Below, piece after piece: positions 61,501 through 64,000 of a stretch of 64,000 bases of DNA (positions are counted from its first letter, which is position 1; the number at the start of each line of letters is the position of its first letter). Position numbers and translations under genes: made by a program. The notes beneath the pieces were generated by a model, which searched no databases, was not told the DNA's origin, and saw only the letters and a program-made list of their open reading frames with translations. Source of the stretch: JAFANK01 sp036741695 (lineage in GTDB: Bacteria; Vulcanimicrobiota; Vulcanimicrobiia; Eremiobacterales; Eremiobacteraceae); assembly GCA_036741695.1 (NCBI GenBank), contig DAINRU010000008.1:7295-71294 (forward strand). Reading direction: 5' to 3'.

Positions 61501-61841
61501 CGCAGCTTGCGGCCATGCGCGTGCGGCGCGCCTGCGATCTGCGCAGCCTTCCCAACCGTCTTGTGCTTAAGGTCGCCGGCGTCGTCACCACGCGCCAGCG
61601 TCCAGGCACTGCGAAGGGTTTCGTCTTCACGACCATGGAGGACGAGACCGGCCTCATCAACGTCATCATCCGGCCGGATGTCTACAAGCGCTACCGGCCG
61701 ATCGCGCGCGACGAACCGACCGTCGTCGTCGAAGGGGTCTTGCAACGGCAAGATGGGCACGTCAACGTGCTCGCCCGGCGCTTTTGGAAGTTGGACAGCC
61801 AGGGGCTCGCGCAGGGCCTGGAATCCCGCGATTTTCACTAA
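58554..61841 (+). CDS. dnaE2: Error-prone DNA polymerase III alpha subunit DnaE2
   Basis: 1095 residues. TTG 58554 overlaps the imuB stop (TTGA) and gives the family start YAELHAHSNFTLLDGGSHPE. PHP domain at about 1-210; polymerase core with GRGSAANSAVCYALGIT, the catalytic PDIDLDTPSGDQRE (about 380), DKDDCAMLGLIKIDILGLGM and the fingers around FPESHAASFALIVYVSAYLK. A C-terminal OB domain follows (KVAGVVTTRQRPG). It performs mutagenic translesion synthesis with ImuA and ImuB during the SOS response. An upstream GTG in this frame is less likely. Confidence 0.95.
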   Translation: MTVRYAELHAHSNFTLLDGGSHPEELIARAKQLGYAGIAITDRDGLYGAVRFAQAGRDEDVPAVIGAELTMEDQSHLIVLVEDKTGYANLSRLLSRARLDHPRGQPVTGYDLLETHGRGLIALSGCRHGAMPQLLERGDFRGACARAAQLRDIFGWGNFWIELQRHLEPDDGPRIRALTAVAQKLELGLVATGGVHYAQPEHRDLADVLACIRLKTTLEQAGTQLRPNGEYYLRSPEEMARWFVEHPRAVANSVAIAQRCGFRLRKLENEFPDFPLPPGETSFSYLHALVHEGVQRRYRPVTSEVSRQIAHELAVIEKLDLSGYFLIVWDMVRFAREHDILVQGRGSAANSAVCYALGITSVDPVGLKLLFERFLSEERDEPPDIDLDTPSGDQREQLIQYIYDRYGREHAGMVAEVITYRARSAVRDIGKALGLSLDQVDALAKSLDTGSAATVADEAMQIDNKPRHTQLHVTKHGERLPMTAAEVESAMAALPPALRIDLQGDVARRLYELCRRIDGFPRHLSQHVGGMVVTRSPLIEIAPLEPAAMPDRTILCWDKDDCAMLGLIKIDILGLGMLDAIELALADIEHSRGMKIDFADLRACDDSRIYDMLCEADTVGLFQVESRAQMATLPRLRPRCFYDIVVQVAIIRPGPIQGDMVHPYIRRRRGLEPVTYPHPTLKGVLERTLGVPLFQEQGMRLAIEAAGFTPGQADELRRAMGHKRSREKMEKLHGRLLEGMARNGIARDLADRLFQMLSAFADYGFPESHAASFALIVYVSAYLKRYYAPEFFAALLNAQPMGFYSPATLIGDARRHNVTVLSADVNASRFECTVEPLEGGLRRHLQPSDVVTHPWEHPVALRIGLSLVHGIGAKHKEMLNAERARGPYADLRDFVLRTRLPKDVLESLASVGAFGCFGLARRAALWDVQRLGNLKDAGALERDMTVDEPGVALPAMQQREEAAADYRGLGLSTRYQIMEFYRPQLAAMRVRRACDLRSLPNRLVLKVAGVVTTRQRPGTAKGFVFTTMEDETGLINVIIRPDVYKRYRPIARDEPTVVVEGVLQRQDGHVNVLARRFWKLDSQGLAQGLESRDFH

Positions 61842-61956
61842 AAGGGCAGGCGCGTCATCGCACATCTCGATACAACGCGCCCGGACGCCGATAGGGCTTG
61901 CATGCGGCAGCAGTGAACTGCGACCAGCCGATCCACACCTCCGCTGGAGAACATGC

Positions 61957-63660
61957 GTGAACCCAATCGCCGCGAGCGCGGGCGTCGATTTCAAGGACAT
62001 CCACGTCGAGACGCCCGACGTGGAGAAGGTCGCAGTTGATTACCGGCAGCTACGCGAGCGCTGGGAAGCGGCATCCGCCGCTCCAGCTCGTCTCGCCGTC
62101 TTCGAGCAGTGGGATGCGCTGCGCCGGCGACTGGCCAGCTGGCAAGCGCTCACCAAGCTGCGCTTCGACCAAGACACGACAAGTGCCGAGCGCAAAGCCG
62201 AGCGCGAGCACCTCGACGAGATCTCGCCCAAGCTGACGGCGCTCGAGACCGAGATGCAGCGGCTGCTCTTGGCAAGCCCCCACCGCAAAGACCTCGAGGA
62301 CAGACTCGGAGCGCATCTGCTGAAGCTCTGGGAAGCCGACATCACGTCGTTCACGCCTGCCATCGAAGCAGACCTCACCCACGAGTCGAATCTCGAGAGC
62401 CAATACACCGAGCTCATGGCCGGCGCTCGCCTCGCGATCGACGGTCACCACGTCAACCTCACCGGCATCGAGCCGTACGCACAAAGCCCCGACCGCGCCC
62501 TACGCCACCGCGCGCAGCTCGCCCGCGCGAAGTTCTTCGCCGCGCACGCCGACGAATTCGACCGCATCTACGATGAGCTCGTCAGCGTGCGCCACGCCAT
62601 GGCACGCAAGCTCGGTTTCAGCAATTTCACCGGCTTGGGGTACCGGCGCATGCATCGGGTCGACTTCGATCAGGCGGAGGTCGAGAGATACCGCGAGCAC
62701 GTCGTCCGCCATATCGTGCCGCTGGCTAAGAAGATCGTGCAGCGGCGCGGCGACGCGCTCGGCCTCACGGAGCTCGCCTATTGGGATGAGGGTTTGAGCT
62801 CACCGACCGGCAATCCGGCGCCGCAGGGCGATCACGACTGGATCGTCGCACAAGGGCGTGAAGCGCTGGCGCAGGTCCACCCCGAGATCGGTGACTTCTA
62901 CGGCATGATGGTCGAGCGGCGGCTCATCGATCTGCGCAACCGCGATGGCAAGGCTGGCGGCGGATATTGCACTGCATTCCCCGACTATGGCGTCCCGTAT
63001 GTCTTCGCCAACTTCAACGGCACGCACGGCGACGTGCACGTCCTCGTGCATGAGATGGGACACGCATTTCAGGATTGGAAAAGCCGTTCGCTCCCGGCAT
63101 ACGACTATCTGACCCCGACCTACGAATCAGCCGAGATCCACTCGATGAGCATGGAGTACTTGTCCGCACCGTTCATGGAGAGCTTCTTCGGCCGCGACGC
63201 CGAGCGCTATCGGCGCCAGCAGCTCGAGGACGCCGTGCTCTTCTTGCCCTACGGCGTCTCGGTCGATCATTTCCAGCATCTGGTCTATGCACGGCCCGAG
63301 GCCGGTCCGGCCGAGCGCCACCGCATGTGGCAGGAAGTGGAGGCCCGCTACCTGCCCTGGCGGCGCTACGGCGATCTTGCCCACTTCGCCAAGGGCGGCT
63401 TCTGGCAGGCCAAGGAGCACGTCTATCACGTGCCGTTCTACTACATCGACTACACCCTCGCGTTGTGCTGTGCGCTGCAGTTCTGGGTGCGGTCGCGCGA
63501 GAACTACGAGCAGGCGGTCACCGATTATATCGCGCTCTGCGCACGGGGTGGAGAGGCGGCGTTCAAGGATCTCGTCAGATCGGCCAACCTCTCGTCCCCA
63601 TTCGACGACGGGACGCTCGCACGCGTCGCGTCGGCGGCCGGCGCTGAGCTCGGGTTCTAG
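61957..63660 (+). CDS. M3-family oligoendopeptidase
   Basis: 567 residues, close to the pz-peptidase/PepF size. Zinc motif His-Glu-x2-His in VLVHEMGHAFQDWKS (about residue 364) with a third ligand Glu in PTYESAEIHSMSMEYLSAPF. The C-terminal AKEHVYHVPFYYIDYTLALC is the PepF-like substrate region. A cytoplasmic peptidase that degrades short peptides. GTG 61957 has GGAG 8 nt upstream. The 115-nt gap after dnaE2 shows no other feature. Confidence 0.93.
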   Translation: MNPIAASAGVDFKDIHVETPDVEKVAVDYRQLRERWEAASAAPARLAVFEQWDALRRRLASWQALTKLRFDQDTTSAERKAEREHLDEISPKLTALETEMQRLLLASPHRKDLEDRLGAHLLKLWEADITSFTPAIEADLTHESNLESQYTELMAGARLAIDGHHVNLTGIEPYAQSPDRALRHRAQLARAKFFAAHADEFDRIYDELVSVRHAMARKLGFSNFTGLGYRRMHRVDFDQAEVERYREHVVRHIVPLAKKIVQRRGDALGLTELAYWDEGLSSPTGNPAPQGDHDWIVAQGREALAQVHPEIGDFYGMMVERRLIDLRNRDGKAGGGYCTAFPDYGVPYVFANFNGTHGDVHVLVHEMGHAFQDWKSRSLPAYDYLTPTYESAEIHSMSMEYLSAPFMESFFGRDAERYRRQQLEDAVLFLPYGVSVDHFQHLVYARPEAGPAERHRMWQEVEARYLPWRRYGDLAHFAKGGFWQAKEHVYHVPFYYIDYTLALCCALQFWVRSRENYEQAVTDYIALCARGGEAAFKDLVRSANLSSPFDDGTLARVASAAGAELGF

Positions 63661-63668
63661 TGAGTTAG

Positions 63669-63697
63669 TTGACACTTACGTAAGCTCGTGCTAAACT
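63669..63697 (+). promoter_or_regulatory. Consensus promoter with palindromic operator, ArsR-type gene
   Basis: TTGACA (63669-63674), exactly 17 nt, then TAAACT (63692-63697). The spacer holds the palindrome CTTACGTAAG (63675-63684), a likely autoregulatory operator. The ATG at 63704 lies 7 nt after the -10, so transcripts would be leaderless. Confidence 0.75.
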
Positions 63698-63703
63698 ATA
63701 TGC

Positions 63704-64000
63704 ATGGATGCCGCCGTCCGTGCCATCGCCGAACCACGCCGCAGGCAGATCCTCGCGCTCGTCGCGACGCGCGAGCGGTCGGCCGGGGAGATCGCCTCGC
63801 ATTTCGACGTGACCAGGCCGGCGATCTCGCAACACTTGAGCGTGCTCAAAGACGCGGGCCTCGTGGTCGAGCGCCGGGAAGGGACGCGACGCTTATATAT
63901 CGCCCGGCCCCAGGGCCTGGCGGAACTGCGGTCGTTTCTCGAGACGTTCTGGGGCGCAGGCTTGCGCCGCCTGAAGCACGCTGCTGAAGCAGAAGAGAGG
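63704..64000 (+). CDS. ArsR-family transcriptional regulator, truncated by window end
   Basis: 99 residues visible. Winged-helix pattern: MDAAVRAIAEPRRRQILALV, then SAGEIASHFDVTRPAISQHL, SVLKDAGLVVERREGTRRLY. No Cys metal-site motif (such as ELCVCDL) is seen, so this is closer to the SRPBCC-paired ArsR group than to arsenic sensors; partner genes would be beyond the edge. No ribosome binding site precedes the ATG, consistent with leaderless expression. Confidence 0.9.
   Translation, partial: MDAAVRAIAEPRRRQILALVATRERSAGEIASHFDVTRPAISQHLSVLKDAGLVVERREGTRRLYIARPQGLAELRSFLETFWGAGLRRLKHAAEAEER

Overview
The window reads as one contiguous bacterial chromosome segment: GC-rich, densely packed, with frequent GTG/TTG starts and many 4-nt stop/start overlaps. 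It contains housekeeping genes (ftsY, recA, recX, purA, gatCAB, mutS2, tyrS, aroQ, HU), one tRNA and a large set of accessory operons. I see no phage, insertion sequence, plasmid or CRISPR signature. A GatCAB amidotransferase, a WhiG/FliA-type sigma factor, a Gram-positive/actinobacterial-style LexA box, a DUF3152 protease and a TonB-like protein together suggest a poorly sampled terrabacterial lineage, for example Candidatus Eremiobacterota (WPS-2). That placement is inference, not something the sequence proves.

Layout. 0-5.3 kb: proton-pumping pyrophosphatase (hppA) with small membrane proteins behind it, an orphan DppB-type permease, a TonB-like protein and a zinc-ribbon/FHA protein. 5.4-12 kb: a small HTH regulator overlapping a sigma factor, then ftsY-recA-recX-pgeF and a two-component pair. 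12-18 kb: GH125 glycosidase, purA, a run of small genes with FliJ/FliM-CheC/FliO-like features, and a TrmA-family rRNA methyltransferase. 18-26.3 kb: gatC-gatA-gatB-mutS2-tyrS as a tightly overlapped operon, convergent hslO, then aroQ. 26.4-35.8 kb: HU, a GNAT/transglutaminase-like/DUF3152 cluster, minus-strand secreted proteins and small proteins, an MFS exporter, a candidate structured RNA, tRNA-Pro(GGG) and several very small genes. 35.9-43.2 kb: a ba3-type cytochrome c oxidase operon (subunits IIa, II, I), a soluble CuA-type cupredoxin, a c-type cytochrome, a two-component system, and a BON/Hsp20/Usp stress block. 43.2-56 kb: RNase HI-like protein, homocysteine methyltransferase/MTHFR fusion, M55 aminopeptidase, polysaccharide deacetylase, a Cas4/RecB-like Fe-S nuclease operon, a large secreted metalloprotease and a DUF885 peptidase. 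56.1-61.8 kb: an SOS mutagenesis cassette imuA-imuB-dnaE2 whose promoter spacer is filled by a perfect LexA-type palindrome. 61.9-64 kb: an M3 oligoendopeptidase and an ArsR-family regulator cut by the window end.

Two threads cross the window. One is a dispersed palindromic repeat (core AACGGACCT-NN-AGGTCCGTT or close variants) found before ftsY, before gatC (twice), after the oxidase, before the RNase H gene and in frame inside mutS2. The other is DNA repair: recA/recX, mutS2, an Fe-S nuclease and the LexA-type-controlled mutasome. The most eye-catching items are the repeat family, the folded intergenic RNA candidate near 33.7 kb, the flagellar/CheC-like module after purA, and genes that appear to be transcribed without a leader.
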